Positions 8,039 through 16,069 of a stretch of 64,000 nt of DNA are shown here, piece by piece. Under the pieces are notes generated by a model that saw nothing but the letters and a program-made list of their open reading frames with translations, did no database searches and was not told the DNA's origin. Numbering within the stretch: position 1 is the first letter of the stretch; each line of letters starts with the position of its first letter. A program made the translations under genes and the position numbers. The stretch lies in NCBI RefSeq assembly GCF_040537815.1, contig NZ_JBEWSZ010000001.1, positions 1,426,001 to 1,490,000 of the forward strand, in the 5' to 3' direction. Source of the DNA: Mesorhizobium shangrilense (GTDB lineage Bacteria > Pseudomonadota > Alphaproteobacteria > Rhizobiales > Rhizobiaceae).

Positions 8039-10761
8039 GCGACAGGGCCGAGGCGGGTGGTTTCCTGAGAAGCGTCTCGATCAGGTCTCGTCTCATCGCA
8101 TTGGCCACGGTGTTGCTGCTGGCCACTGTTGGCAGCAGCCTTTATATCCGCGCCGCACTCGATCAGGCGCTCGCCATGTCGGACAGTGCCGACCGCGCTG
8201 CCGAAAATATGGGCGTGGCCTTCAGCGTCCGCTCCGCCTTTAACGATTTGCGCTACTGGCAGACGGACTTGGCGGTCAGCCAATTGACACTGGCAGAAAG
8301 CAATGCCGCCGATGCCCGCACGCGGCTTGCGGCGGCGCTCAAGCGGCTTGCGTCCACCCAGCCGCAGGAGGCGAGCCGGATCGAGACGCTGGCGGGTCAG
8401 TTCGACGATCTCGCCAACCAGGCGGTTGAAGCCTACACGCAAGACCAGCGCGTCATCGGCAACGCCCACTTTGCCCAGGCACGTCAGTTTGGCGTGCAGA
8501 TCGACGAGCAGCTGAGAGCCGTTCAGACCACGCTGCGTGATCAGGCTCAAAGCGCCAGGGCCAGCATACTGACGCAGTTCTATCAGGCGGCCAATGTGGC
8601 GTTTGCCTTGACAGGCCTGGCGGTCCTCGTTGGCGCATTCCTCACATTCGTCGTTCTCCGTTCGATTCTGAAGCCTCTCGGCGAAATTGTCGTCGCGGTC
8701 GAGGGCCTCACGGCAGGCAATACGGATATTGCCATTCCACCGCCATCGAGGGATGAGCTCGGCCGGATCAGCGAAGCGCTTTTGCTTCTCCGGCAAAGCC
8801 AGAGCGAACGCGATCGGCTGACGCGGGAAACCGAACGTCAGCGCAAGACCCTTTCCGACGCGATCGAAAGCATTGCCGAAGGCTTTGCCCTGTATGCGCC
8901 CGACAGCCGGCTTGTGATTGCCAACCAGCGCTTTCGCGACATCCATCCGCTCTATGCCGCGCTTGCCGAAGCACATGCCTCTTTCAACGAGATCATCGAA
9001 GCCGGCGGGCGGCATGTCGTGCGCACCGACCGCAAACCCGAAGAATGGATCGCAGAACGCCTTGCCAACCATGGCCACCGGGCCAGCCGCATTGAACAAT
9101 TCCATGATGATCGCTGGATGCAGATCAGCGAGAGGGAAACCCATGAGGGTGGGTTCACCGTCGTCTACACCGACATCAGCGAGCTGCGACAACGCCAGTT
9201 CGAACTTGAGGTCGCGCGTGACGAGGCCCAGCGTGCAACCCAGGTGAAGTCGGACTTCCTCGCGAATATGAGTCACGAGCTCAGGACGCCTTTGAACGCG
9301 ATCATCGGCTACAGCCAGATATTGCAGGAGGATATGCAAGATGTCGGGCAGAGCGATTTTCTTCCGGATTTGAAAAAGATCGAAACGGCCGGCAATCATT
9401 TGCTCGGGCTGATCAACGACATCCTCGACCTGTCCAAAATCGAAGCTGGGCGCATGGAGGTCTATAACGAGGCTTTCGATGTGGCCGACCTGGTCGGCGA
9501 CGTTGAGATGCTGGTCCGCCCGCTCGCCTCACGCAATGACAACACGCTCATCATCAATTGCCCGCGGGACATAGGAACTGTCGAATCAGACGTTACCAAG
9601 GTCAAGCAGACATTGCTCAACCTCCTCAGCAATGCGTCGAAATTCACGAAGAACGGCACGATCCGGTTGCTTGTCGAACGGCGAACCGAGGGCGATTCCG
9701 GGTGGCTGGCTTTTTCGGTCGCCGACAGTGGGATCGGCATGAGCGATGAACAGATGAGCCGGCTCTTTCAGCCCTTCTCGCAGGCGGATAATTCGACCTC
9801 CCGAAAGTTTGGCGGCACCGGCCTTGGACTGGCCATCAGCCGCAGCTTCGCCCAGATGCTGGGCGGAGACCTGACGGTCTCCAGCAAGCCGGGCGAAGGT
9901 TCCTGCTTCGTCTTCACCTTGCCGGCCGTGGGCATCCGGGTTGCCGACAGCACGGGCCGGGAAAAGGACGAAGGGAACAAGGAGATCGGTGCGGACGAAG
10001 CGCGAACCACAATTCTGGTGGTCGACGACGACGCATCGGCGCTGCACATTATCGGCTCTCACCTGGTCCGCGAAGGGTTCAAGATACTCTACGCGACCAC
10101 CGGGGCCGAGGCGCTCGAACTGGCGCGGAAACACCGGCCGGCGGCGATCACCCTGGACATCATGATGCCCAAGATGGACGGCTGGTCGGTGTTGGTGGCC
10201 TTGAAAAAAGACCCCGAGATCGCCGACATACCAGTGATCATCGTCAGCATCAGCAATGAAAAGGCGTTGGGATTCACGCTTGGCGCCGCAGGCATGCTGA
10301 CCAAGCCCGTCGACCGGGGCGAACTCAGTGAATTCATCATTCGGCTCACCGGCGCTCACGGCTCCGGGACTATTCTCGTTGTGGAGGACGACGCGGCGAC
10401 ACAGGTGCTGATGCAGCGCACGATCGAACGCCTCGGCCATGTTCCCGCGCTGACCGAGAACGGGCGCAAGGCCATGGACTGGATGGTTGCCAACCCGCCG
10501 CCGACCGCCATTCTACTCGATCTCAACATGCCGGAAATGAACGGCTTCGACTTTCTCACGCATTTGCGTGAAAACGACAGTTGGGCGAAGGTCCCGGTGA
10601 TTGTCGTGACCGCGCATCAACTGTCGCTGGCGGAGCGCAGCATGCTGACCGAGCGCACGGCGCAAATCGTCGCCAAAGGGCAAGGCGCGCACCTTGAGCT
10701 TTCGCAAGCCTTGCGCAAAGCGCTCGGGTCGCGTGCCACCGAAAGCCTGGAGAGGGCCTGA
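8035..10761 (+). CDS. Hybrid sensor histidine kinase with two C-terminal receiver domains
   Basis: A 908-aa membrane kinase. Order of parts: N-terminal helix (~16-40), a helical extracytoplasmic domain of ~140 residues, a second membrane helix (~184-212), HAMP (~212-265), a coiled linker, a PAS-like domain ([20 protein letters not shown], ~280-390), HisKA with [17 protein letters not shown] (H414), an HATPase domain ([26 protein letters not shown]), then two receivers with phospho-acceptors D708 ([11 protein letters not shown]) and D829 ([12 protein letters not shown]). It is translationally coupled to the haem-c sensor gene and followed after 2 bases by a single-domain regulator. No phosphotransfer domain is visible. 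The output target is unknown; T6SS control is inferred only from position. Confidence 0.92.
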   Translation: MSDRAEAGGFLRSVSIRSRLIALATVLLLATVGSSLYIRAALDQALAMSDSADRAAENMGVAFSVRSAFNDLRYWQTDLAVSQLTLAESNAADARTRLAAALKRLASTQPQEASRIETLAGQFDDLANQAVEAYTQDQRVIGNAHFAQARQFGVQIDEQLRAVQTTLRDQAQSARASILTQFYQAANVAFALTGLAVLVGAFLTFVVLRSILKPLGEIVVAVEGLTAGNTDIAIPPPSRDELGRISEALLLLRQSQSERDRLTRETERQRKTLSDAIESIAEGFALYAPDSRLVIANQRFRDIHPLYAALAEAHASFNEIIEAGGRHVVRTDRKPEEWIAERLANHGHRASRIEQFHDDRWMQISERETHEGGFTVVYTDISELRQRQFELEVARDEAQRATQVKSDFLANMSHELRTPLNAIIGYSQILQEDMQDVGQSDFLPDLKKIETAGNHLLGLINDILDLSKIEAGRMEVYNEAFDVADLVGDVEMLVRPLASRNDNTLIINCPRDIGTVESDVTKVKQTLLNLLSNASKFTKNGTIRLLVERRTEGDSGWLAFSVADSGIGMSDEQMSRLFQPFSQADNSTSRKFGGTGLGLAISRSFAQMLGGDLTVSSKPGEGSCFVFTLPAVGIRVADSTGREKDEGNKEIGADEARTTILVVDDDASALHIIGSHLVREGFKILYATTGAEALELARKHRPAAITLDIMMPKMDGWSVLVALKKDPEIADIPVIIVSISNEKALGFTLGAAGMLTKPVDRGELSEFIIRLTGAHGSGTILVVEDDAATQVLMQRTIERLGHVPALTENGRKAMDWMVANPPPTAILLDLNMPEMNGFDFLTHLRENDSWAKVPVIVVTAHQLSLAERSMLTERTAQIVAKGQGAHLELSQALRKALGSRATESLERA

Positions 10762-10763
10762 CC

Positions 10764-11135
10764 ATGGCGCGGATACTGCTTGTCGAGGACAATGAGATGA
10801 ATCGCGACATGCTCTCGCGGCGACTCATCCGAAACGGACATGAGGTGACCATGGCGGTCGATGGGGAGGAGGCGGTCACGCGGGCGCATAGCGATCTTCC
10901 CGACCTCGTGCTGATGGACATAGGCTTGCCAGGGATCGATGGTTGTGAGGCGACGCGGCGAATTCGAGCCACCGAACGGATCGCCCAGTTGCCGATTATA
11001 GCGCTGACGGCGCATGCCATGACTGGCGACCGGGATCGTGCTCTGGATGCGGGCTGCGACGACTTCGACACCAAACCCGTCGACATCCAGCGGCTTCTCG
11101 GAAAGATCGATGCACTCTTGCTCCCCAAAAGATAG
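10764..11135 (+). CDS. Single-domain response regulator (CheY/DivK-like)
   Basis: A 123-aa stand-alone receiver. It has the acidic pair in LLVEDNEMNRDML, the phospho-acceptor in DLVLMDIGLPGIDG (~D52), the conserved Thr in IIALTAHAMTGD and the Lys in DDFDTKPVD. It resembles the DivK type, with no DNA-binding or enzymatic output domain. It starts 2 bases after the hybrid kinase stop and ends just before a repeat element that may contribute to 3' end formation. It probably receives phosphate from, or relays it between, the kinase and a distant partner. Confidence 0.92.
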   Translation: MARILLVEDNEMNRDMLSRRLIRNGHEVTMAVDGEEAVTRAHSDLPDLVLMDIGLPGIDGCEATRRIRATERIAQLPIIALTAHAMTGDRDRALDAGCDDFDTKPVDIQRLLGKIDALLLPKR

Positions 11136-11227
11136 TGCATGTCGCCCGAAAGTGCGTAGAGGTTTGGGCCAACGACATGCAAAAACAAGGGCGCGTCGAC
11201 TGCCTCCGTTTTCAACGCGAGGGGCTT
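11136..11227 (+). repeat. Interspersed palindromic repeat, copy A
   Basis: The core 11136-11181 begins TGCATGTCGCCC and ends CGACATGCA, so the ends are inverted repeats that can form a hairpin. A conserved tail follows (AAAACAAGGGCGCGTCGAC, then CCGTTTTCAACGCG). The same element occurs on the opposite strand at 12460-12560. I recall this sequence type as a common intergenic repeat in Mesorhizobium; multiplicity cannot be checked here. It starts one base after the response regulator stop, so it may also shape the end of that mRNA. Confidence 0.8.
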
Positions 11228-11266
11228 GCGTGCGCGTCGGACACCTGGTGCCTGCAACGGCGAGAG

Positions 11267-12445
11267 TCAGCGCAAGCGGCGAATTGCCAGCACAGTAATA
11301 TCGTCGAACTGGGCCGCACCGTTGGCGAATGCGCGCGCCGCCGAAACAACGGCGTCCACGACGACCGCCGTCGCTTTGCCGGCTACCTTGTCGATTTCCG
11401 AAAGAATCCGTTCGGTACCGAAGTTTTCCAGAGTGCCATTGAGCGTGTCGGAAAGCCCGTCGGAGGTCAGTATGAAGGTGTCGCCCACTGCGATCGTCAA
11501 CGCATGATCCGAAAAGCTCAACCCGTCGAGCACCCCGAGTGCGGGATCCGGCGTGCTGATGATTTCCTTGACGCCCTCGCTACCGGCCAGAATGGGATAG
11601 ACATGGCCGGCGTTGCAGAATGTCAACCTGCCGCTTTCGAGATCGAGAAAGCCAAGAAACAGCGTTACGAATTTCGAGTATGAGTTGTTCTTGCACAATT
11701 CCTCGTTGACCAGCGATGCGATGTCCGACGGGAGTGGTGTGCGTCCTGAGATGGCCTGGAACTGGAGCGTGCCGGCTCGCAACAGACTTCGCGTACGGGC
11801 CATGAACAGCGCCGCCGCGGTACCTTTGCCGGCGACATCGCCGATGGCTATGCAGATAAGCCCCGGCTTGACTTCGAAGACGTCGTATAGATCTCCCCCC
11901 ACTTCGAGAGCTGGATGAATCAGCGCGTGGATATCAATGACGGCCAGGTCGACGGGAAACTCAGTCGGCAACATGGACTGCTGGTGCACCCATGCTTCCG
12001 CCAGCTCGCGCTCCAGCCTTTCGAGTTGGCGCTTGTTCTCGGCTCTGAGGAATTTCTTCTCAATCACGGCCTTGACCCGCGCGGCAAGCAGGGCGGGGTT
12101 GAACGGCTTTGGGAGATAGTCCTCGGCGCCCAGCTCGATGCAGCGGACCACGGTATCGAGTTCGGAAGCCGCGGATATCATCACCACGGGCGTATCCTCG
12201 AGATGGCCTTCGGCCTTCATCGCTTCCAGAACTTCGACGCCGTTCATGCGTGGCATCATCACATCGAGAAGGACCAGATCGAACGATCCTGACCGCAGGC
12301 ATCCCATTGCCTCAAGGCCATCTTCCGCCTGTATCACCTCAGTGATTTCGAGCCGGCGCAAACGGCGGGCGAGCACATCGCGATTGTCGAGATTGTCGTC
12401 GACGACAAGGACGCGCGCTGCGGAGAGGTTCACCGGACTCCTCAA
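11267..12445 (-). CDS. Response regulator with PP2C/SpoIIE phosphatase output (RsbU-like)
   Basis: A 392-aa soluble protein. The N-terminal receiver (~9-125) has VLVVDDN, phospho-acceptor D61 (LVLLDVMMPRMNG) and K113 (LPKPFNP). A coiled-coil linker (~128-156) leads to a PP2C-type SpoIIE domain with metal-binding acidic residues in EVGGDLYDVF (D185) and IGDVAGKGTAAA (D203), and further blocks NAGHVYPIL, TDGLSD-like LTSDGLSDTLNG and DDITVLAI. Such proteins dephosphorylate Ser/Thr of anti-sigma-factor antagonists or other targets once the receiver is phosphorylated. No anti-sigma or antagonist gene is nearby. It is transcribed towards the kinase operon and flanked on both sides by one repeat family. 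Confidence 0.92.
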   Translation of the reverse strand: MRSPVNLSAARVLVVDDNLDNRDVLARRLRRLEITEVIQAEDGLEAMGCLRSGSFDLVLLDVMMPRMNGVEVLEAMKAEGHLEDTPVVMISAASELDTVVRCIELGAEDYLPKPFNPALLAARVKAVIEKKFLRAENKRQLERLERELAEAWVHQQSMLPTEFPVDLAVIDIHALIHPALEVGGDLYDVFEVKPGLICIAIGDVAGKGTAAALFMARTRSLLRAGTLQFQAISGRTPLPSDIASLVNEELCKNNSYSKFVTLFLGFLDLESGRLTFCNAGHVYPILAGSEGVKEIISTPDPALGVLDGLSFSDHALTIAVGDTFILTSDGLSDTLNGTLENFGTERILSEIDKVAGKATAVVVDAVVSAARAFANGAAQFDDITVLAIRRLR

Positions 12446-12459
12446 TCTAGGTCAACCCT

Positions 12460-12560
12460 AAAGCGCGTCGCATTGAAACGGGTTCTGTCGACGCGATTCA
12501 AGTTTTTGTCTTTGTGCATGCAGTTGCCCAAAACCGCTGCACACTTTTGGGCGACATGCA
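12460..12560 (-). repeat. Interspersed palindromic repeat, copy B (inverted relative to copy A)
   Basis: Read on the minus strand this begins TGCATGTCGCCCAAAAGTG, has CAGCGGTTTTGGGCAA in the middle, closes the hairpin with TGCATGCA and continues with AAACTTGAATCGCGTCGAC and CGTTTCAATGCG. It matches copy A through the hairpin core (12515-12560) and the tail. It lies in the upstream region of the phosphatase gene, starting 15 bases before its ATG, so it overlaps where the promoter should be. Confidence 0.8.
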
Positions 12561-13336
12561 CTAGCCCTAGCAGATTTTCGCTTCCGCGCAATTGCGGCGT
12601 CGATGATCAGCCGATCATGTCGGTGACGAGCGGATCGCGCCTGCTAATGCGTCGAATAATAGGTAGCAGCCGAGCAATCCCAACGCGCACGCCGCAAGCC
12701 GTATCAGTTTGGTTTCGTCGATGGCGGCCACTCCGACAGGGACGGTACTTGTCAGGGCGCTTCGGTGGGAAGTGTGTCTGCGAGGCAGGGAGGTTCTGGT
12801 GGCTTGTCTAAGGGCGCTCGCCTGTCCCTCTGCGCCAGCACCCGGCGAGACAATATGTTGCCTTTCGTTCCCCGCCGTCGAAACGACGCTCGCCAATAGA
12901 AGCATCTTGGCGATGGATTGCGGCCGCCACGACCTCCACCGCCGCTTCTGGCATCGGGGAGATCACCCCAAGCCGACCATGGCGACGGACTACAAGCTCA
13001 TTGGCATGCTTTACTCTGCCACGCTGGCCTGGAATCCGACCGCCGTTGACAAAGTTTCCAGGATATCCAATCGTGTAGAACAAGTTACCACGCAGAGTTC
13101 GAGCGGACCCTCAGTCGGCGCGCGGTCGCATCCAACAGTTGGTCGGCGTGCTGCAAAAATGAGACGGAGCGCTGCCAGAGCCTTGGTGAGGAATGTCCGC
13201 ACAGTGCTCCGAATCCAGCACACCCATCGAGGATGGTCACGGCGGCAGCAAGGTTGCCGCCCACGGCACACGCAATACATCGTCAGGAGATCTGGGTCAG
13301 GAAGTCTGGTAACAACGGAATAGAAGGAACCCGATT
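12561..13336. other. 776-base stretch without a convincing gene
   Basis: No frame here has good coding character. A plus-strand frame (12709-13323) is rich in Arg, Ser and Cys with no recognisable motif and looks spurious. A minus-strand frame (12615-12905, 96 codons) ends in a plausible membrane helix (RLAACALGLLGCYLLFDALAG) but has no good ribosome site; it could be a small membrane protein or a remnant. The stretch may be decayed sequence. The next gene's ribosome site (AAGGAA) is at 13323-13328. Confidence 0.5.
12615..12905 (-). CDS. Doubtful 96-aa protein with a C-terminal membrane helix
   Basis: The frame begins MLLLASVVSTAGNE, has a low-complexity middle rich in Ser, Arg and Thr, and ends in one hydrophobic helix (residues ~68-90). 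No family is recognised and no ribosome binding site is evident. The helix is the only argument in favour. It may equally be a chance frame in non-coding sequence. Confidence 0.2.
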   Translation of the reverse strand: MLLLASVVSTAGNERQHIVSPGAGAEGQASALRQATRTSLPRRHTSHRSALTSTVPVGVAAIDETKLIRLAACALGLLGCYLLFDALAGAIRSSPT

Positions 13337-14041
13337 ATGTCGTTTTTGGATGAGCTTCGCTTAAAGCAGAGCGACATCATGGCCAAGGTCGTCGATCGGG
13401 GCGCACAGGCCCTGCAGGGCCGTCTGGTGGCTGAGACCAAAAAAGTAGCGGCCACTATCAAGGGCGCGGTCGTCCTGGTCCCGCCGACGGGCGCGAAAAG
13501 TATCAAGAGGGCCAGCGAGAAGGTCAATACTGACTACAAAGGCGACTGGCTCGAGATCAAGGACATGGCGCGCTGCACGTTGGTGGTCGAATCACCAATG
13601 CTCCTCGACAACGCGATCAACGCCGTAAGGGCGCACTTCCGGGCCAGCAACGGATTCACGGTATTCGAGGAGAAAATCACCCTCGGCGCGCTCAACACCG
13701 CCGGCTATTCCGGCATCACCGTGTTCGTTTCATCCGGCGGCAATAAAGGCGAGATCCAGATCAACACGCCGGCTCTCATGTACGCGAAGTCGCTGAAGGA
13801 GTTCCGCGACGCCTTACCCCATCTGGAAGCGATGATGAAAGCGACCTATCCGCTGGTGCCGGGCGGGCTCGGTCATACGCTGTATGAGTCTCACCGGGAT
13901 AAGACGAAAACGGAGGACGTGCGTCGGAGATACGGCAATGCCAGCAAGCTTTATTACAACTATTTCCGTTCGTTTCCGCCCAACATGAATTGGGGAATGA
14001 TGGCCCGGGATGCTGTCAGCAAGCTGATACCCCCGCAGTAG
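13337..14041 (+). CDS. Orphan protein with RelA/SpoT-synthetase-like motifs
   Basis: A 234-aa soluble protein with a clear ribosome site (AAGGAA) 8 bases before ATG. I read a RelA/SpoT-like nucleotidyltransferase pattern: AKSIKRASEKVNTDY (K54, S55, R58, K62, D66), IKDMARCTLVV (D76, R79), GYSGITVFV (G123, Y124), GEIQINTPALMY (E139, Q141) and GHTLYESHR (H180). D76 and E139 correspond to the catalytic Asp and the Glu of the 'EiQ' motif in (p)ppGpp synthetases. There is no hydrolase, TGS or ACT domain. Relatives of this short type include toxic small alarmone synthetases and phage/polymorphic-toxin domains; Tas1, a T6SS effector of Pseudomonas aeruginosa, also has this fold. Enzyme activity here is unproven. 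Confidence 0.6.
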   Translation: MSFLDELRLKQSDIMAKVVDRGAQALQGRLVAETKKVAATIKGAVVLVPPTGAKSIKRASEKVNTDYKGDWLEIKDMARCTLVVESPMLLDNAINAVRAHFRASNGFTVFEEKITLGALNTAGYSGITVFVSSGGNKGEIQINTPALMYAKSLKEFRDALPHLEAMMKATYPLVPGGLGHTLYESHRDKTKTEDVRRRYGNASKLYYNYFRSFPPNMNWGMMARDAVSKLIPPQ

Positions 14042-14226
14042 CATTGGCGCTATTGCGGAATGATGCTGATCTTTCCCTGCCCTTATCCTGATGACCGCAA
14101 CCTATCGTTCCGCCGCTATCTGGATCGACCAATCGCTCGCGCGCGCCGAAGCCGTCGAGCGAATCCCCGCACCCTGACGCGATACATCCCTTCCGGATCG
14201 ATCATCTCGATGGATTGTCTGCTTGA

Positions 14227-14841
14227 CTATGTCAGCAAAGGGCACGCGTTCGCGTACTGATCATTGGCAGGGAATATGGTAACGATCTGGGGGTTCGACG
14301 TGGATAGCGCGTTGATGACCAAGACTGCCTTGTTGCAATCCGTCGCTTTCTGCCCCTGGTTATCAATCGATCGCCCGTAAAAGCCTCTGGGAATTGGGGC
14401 AACTGCCAAAAACCGAGTCATCGCATCGACGTTGTTCTCGCGCAATTCGCAAGCATCCGATGAGATGACCGCGTTGACCAGTTCGAGAATGTCGTCCTTA
14501 CCCGCTGGGCTCTTTTCGATCACGGTGATCTGCCGGCTCCCGAGCTTCTTTCCGAAATCTGCTTTCTTCTTTGCTCCCACCGCAGCCAGCGCCTTGCCGT
14601 ACGTCTTTTGGGAGAGCCCTGGACGTTGAAGGTCTTCTGATGAAATGAAGACCACACCCTTCTGCCGCTTGAAATAGCCTTGCGGATAGCCTGTCGAAAC
14701 AGCCGCCTCATGCGCGGTCTTTTTCGAGAAATGTTTCTCCATCGAGTGTTGGTTGCCCCTGATCTTGTCGAACATTTCGGCAGCCTTACACGCAACGAGC
14801 GCCTTGATCGCCGCTTCCGCTTGCACTTTCTTGATCGCCAT
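14227..14841 (-). CDS. Protein of unknown function, possible toxin
   Basis: A 204-aa soluble protein with no signal peptide, convergent with the RelA/SpoT-like gene. I recognise no named family. Visible features are an N-terminal Ala/Lys-rich helix, an HSMEKHF motif (H32, K36, H37), GYPQGYFKRQKGVVFISSEDL in the middle (partly GYFKRQKGVVFISSED) and a C-terminal hydrophobic strand NPQIVTIFPAND. The pairing of an early H...KH with a late 'VTxFP' strand is reminiscent of BECR-fold or RNase A-like toxin domains, but this is weak. Hand-counted GC in 14281-14460 is 97/180 (~54%), below neighbouring core genes, which suggests acquisition. The ribosome site GGGAG precedes the ATG. Confidence 0.65.
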   Translation of the reverse strand: MAIKKVQAEAAIKALVACKAAEMFDKIRGNQHSMEKHFSKKTAHEAAVSTGYPQGYFKRQKGVVFISSEDLQRPGLSQKTYGKALAAVGAKKKADFGKKLGSRQITVIEKSPAGKDDILELVNAVISSDACELRENNVDAMTRFLAVAPIPRGFYGRSIDNQGQKATDCNKAVLVINALSTSNPQIVTIFPANDQYANACPLLT

Positions 14842-15378
14842 CTTGCTCTCCCTGCAATTTGAACCGTTGTCCTTTTAGCCCCTTGGGTTTCGTTGCGTCA
14901 AAGGCGATGTAGCCTCGCGCGGCGCGGTCACGGCGAAGATGTCCTAGTCATCCCAACATAGGTGCCGGGCCGCTGCCTTGGCGCGCCCTCGGAAAGTCGG
15001 CTTCCGGTCGCGATTCCGCTCCCGCTGCTGGCCGCCACGGGGCAGGGCTGGGGCTTCAGTATTGGTTTGGTTATTGTTAACGTTACTACAAGTTAGGCAC
15101 CGTGGGAGGACTGTTGCCCAATCCCGTAATGGCTGGTGCGGCCCGCTTTTAATCCAAGCATCCCCTGCACCAGCCATTTCTCTGCGGGTGAATAATTGTC
15201 CGCCGCGCTGTCTAGCGCTGCCCTAGCGTCTTCGGATGGCTTGTGAACGAGATGTTACGATCGGGGCGCTCCGCCTCACGGCAAGGCTGGCAGAACAGCA
15301 CCTTGATCAGCCGATCGACGACAGCGATGCCGGGCTGCGACGCCCTACTCGTGGAGTAGGGGCCACCTGACGCGTCGG
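14842..15378. other. 537-base intergenic region, no gene seen
   Basis: Upstream region of the unknown 14227-14841 gene and downstream region of the secreted-protein gene. It contains an AT-rich patch around 15058-15095 (TTGGTTTGGTTATTGTTAAC) in otherwise GC-rich sequence. Short frames here have no recognisable content. The only structured element is the hairpin at 15343-15361. Confidence 0.5.
15343..15361 (-). terminator. Compact hairpin after the secreted-protein gene
   Basis: CCCTACTC and GAGTAGGG form a perfect 8-bp stem with a 3-base loop (GTG), 17 bases beyond the stop of the minus-strand gene at 15379. There is no T-run, so it is at best a weak intrinsic terminator or an mRNA 3'-end stabiliser. 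Confidence 0.35.
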
Positions 15379-15792
15379 TCACTTCACGGAAAAGTCGACC
15401 GCTTCCTTCATCGTGCCGTCAACGGCGATCTGCACCTGATAGGTGCCGACCGGCCAGCCGGCATCCGGCCTGGTCATCGAGGAGTCGACATGGTTTTCGA
15501 TCTTGCCGATTTCGAAGCTGACCTCGTCGATCTTGTAGTTCGCCGGCGCAACACCGCCCGAATCCACGGAAATCCAGCTCACGGTTAGCTTCGATCCCGA
15601 GGCCACTGCCTCGGTCAGGTCGGCGGAGAGGAAGATCTTGGCCGTATCCGGTGCAAATGTAGTCTGAGTCTCTTTCGCGTCCTCGCTTGCGGACAGCACG
15701 ATGTTTTCGAACCCTTCGGCCTGTGCGTGCACAGCGAACGTCCCAACCGCCACCAAGGCTGCTGCCCCCATCATCATCGACCGAATGCGCAT
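15379..15792 (-). CDS. Small secreted protein of unknown function
   Basis: A 137-aa protein with a clear Sec signal peptide (MRIRSMMMGAAALVAVG...HAQA, cleavage near residue 25). The mature ~112 residues look like one beta-sandwich: alternating strands such as AKIFLSADLTEAV, KLTVSWISVDSG, YKIDEVSFEIG and GTYQVQIAVDG. It contains no cysteines. It probably acts in the periplasm or outside the cell. No family is recognised, though the pattern resembles small Ig-like secreted proteins annotated only as hypothetical in rhizobia. It stands alone, divergent from dusA. Confidence 0.75.
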   Translation of the reverse strand: MRIRSMMMGAAALVAVGTFAVHAQAEGFENIVLSASEDAKETQTTFAPDTAKIFLSADLTEAVASGSKLTVSWISVDSGGVAPANYKIDEVSFEIGKIENHVDSSMTRPDAGWPVGTYQVQIAVDGTMKEAVDFSVK

Positions 15793-16069
15793 GCTTTTCC
15801 CTTTGGACTGAAATCGCGGCTCGCGTCAGACTCATGTGGTGCGTGCCCGCGACCGCTTTAGTAGAATGCGAGGGCGGGGTTTGTCCATGGAGCCGCTGTG
15901 CCATGTGCACTATGTGGGCAGTGAAAACTTCGATATAGGCAAGGGTCATTCCGTTTCGGCGGCAGAATCGTGAATCGGGCTACGTTTGGGCGGGCGCCTT
16001 TGCTAAATTACCCAGTCTTTCCCACCGGGCATTGGACGGACTTAGACATAAACAGATAATGAAATTAAT

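Noticed and set aside
7969..9399. A 476-codon open frame on the minus strand
   Set aside because: Antisense to the hybrid kinase, whose domains are unambiguous; no ribosome site or motif in the reverse frame.
12709..13323. A 204-codon plus-strand frame
   Set aside because: Composition is Arg/Ser/Cys-rich with no motif, no ribosome site and poor codon pattern; kept only as part of the gene-poor stretch.
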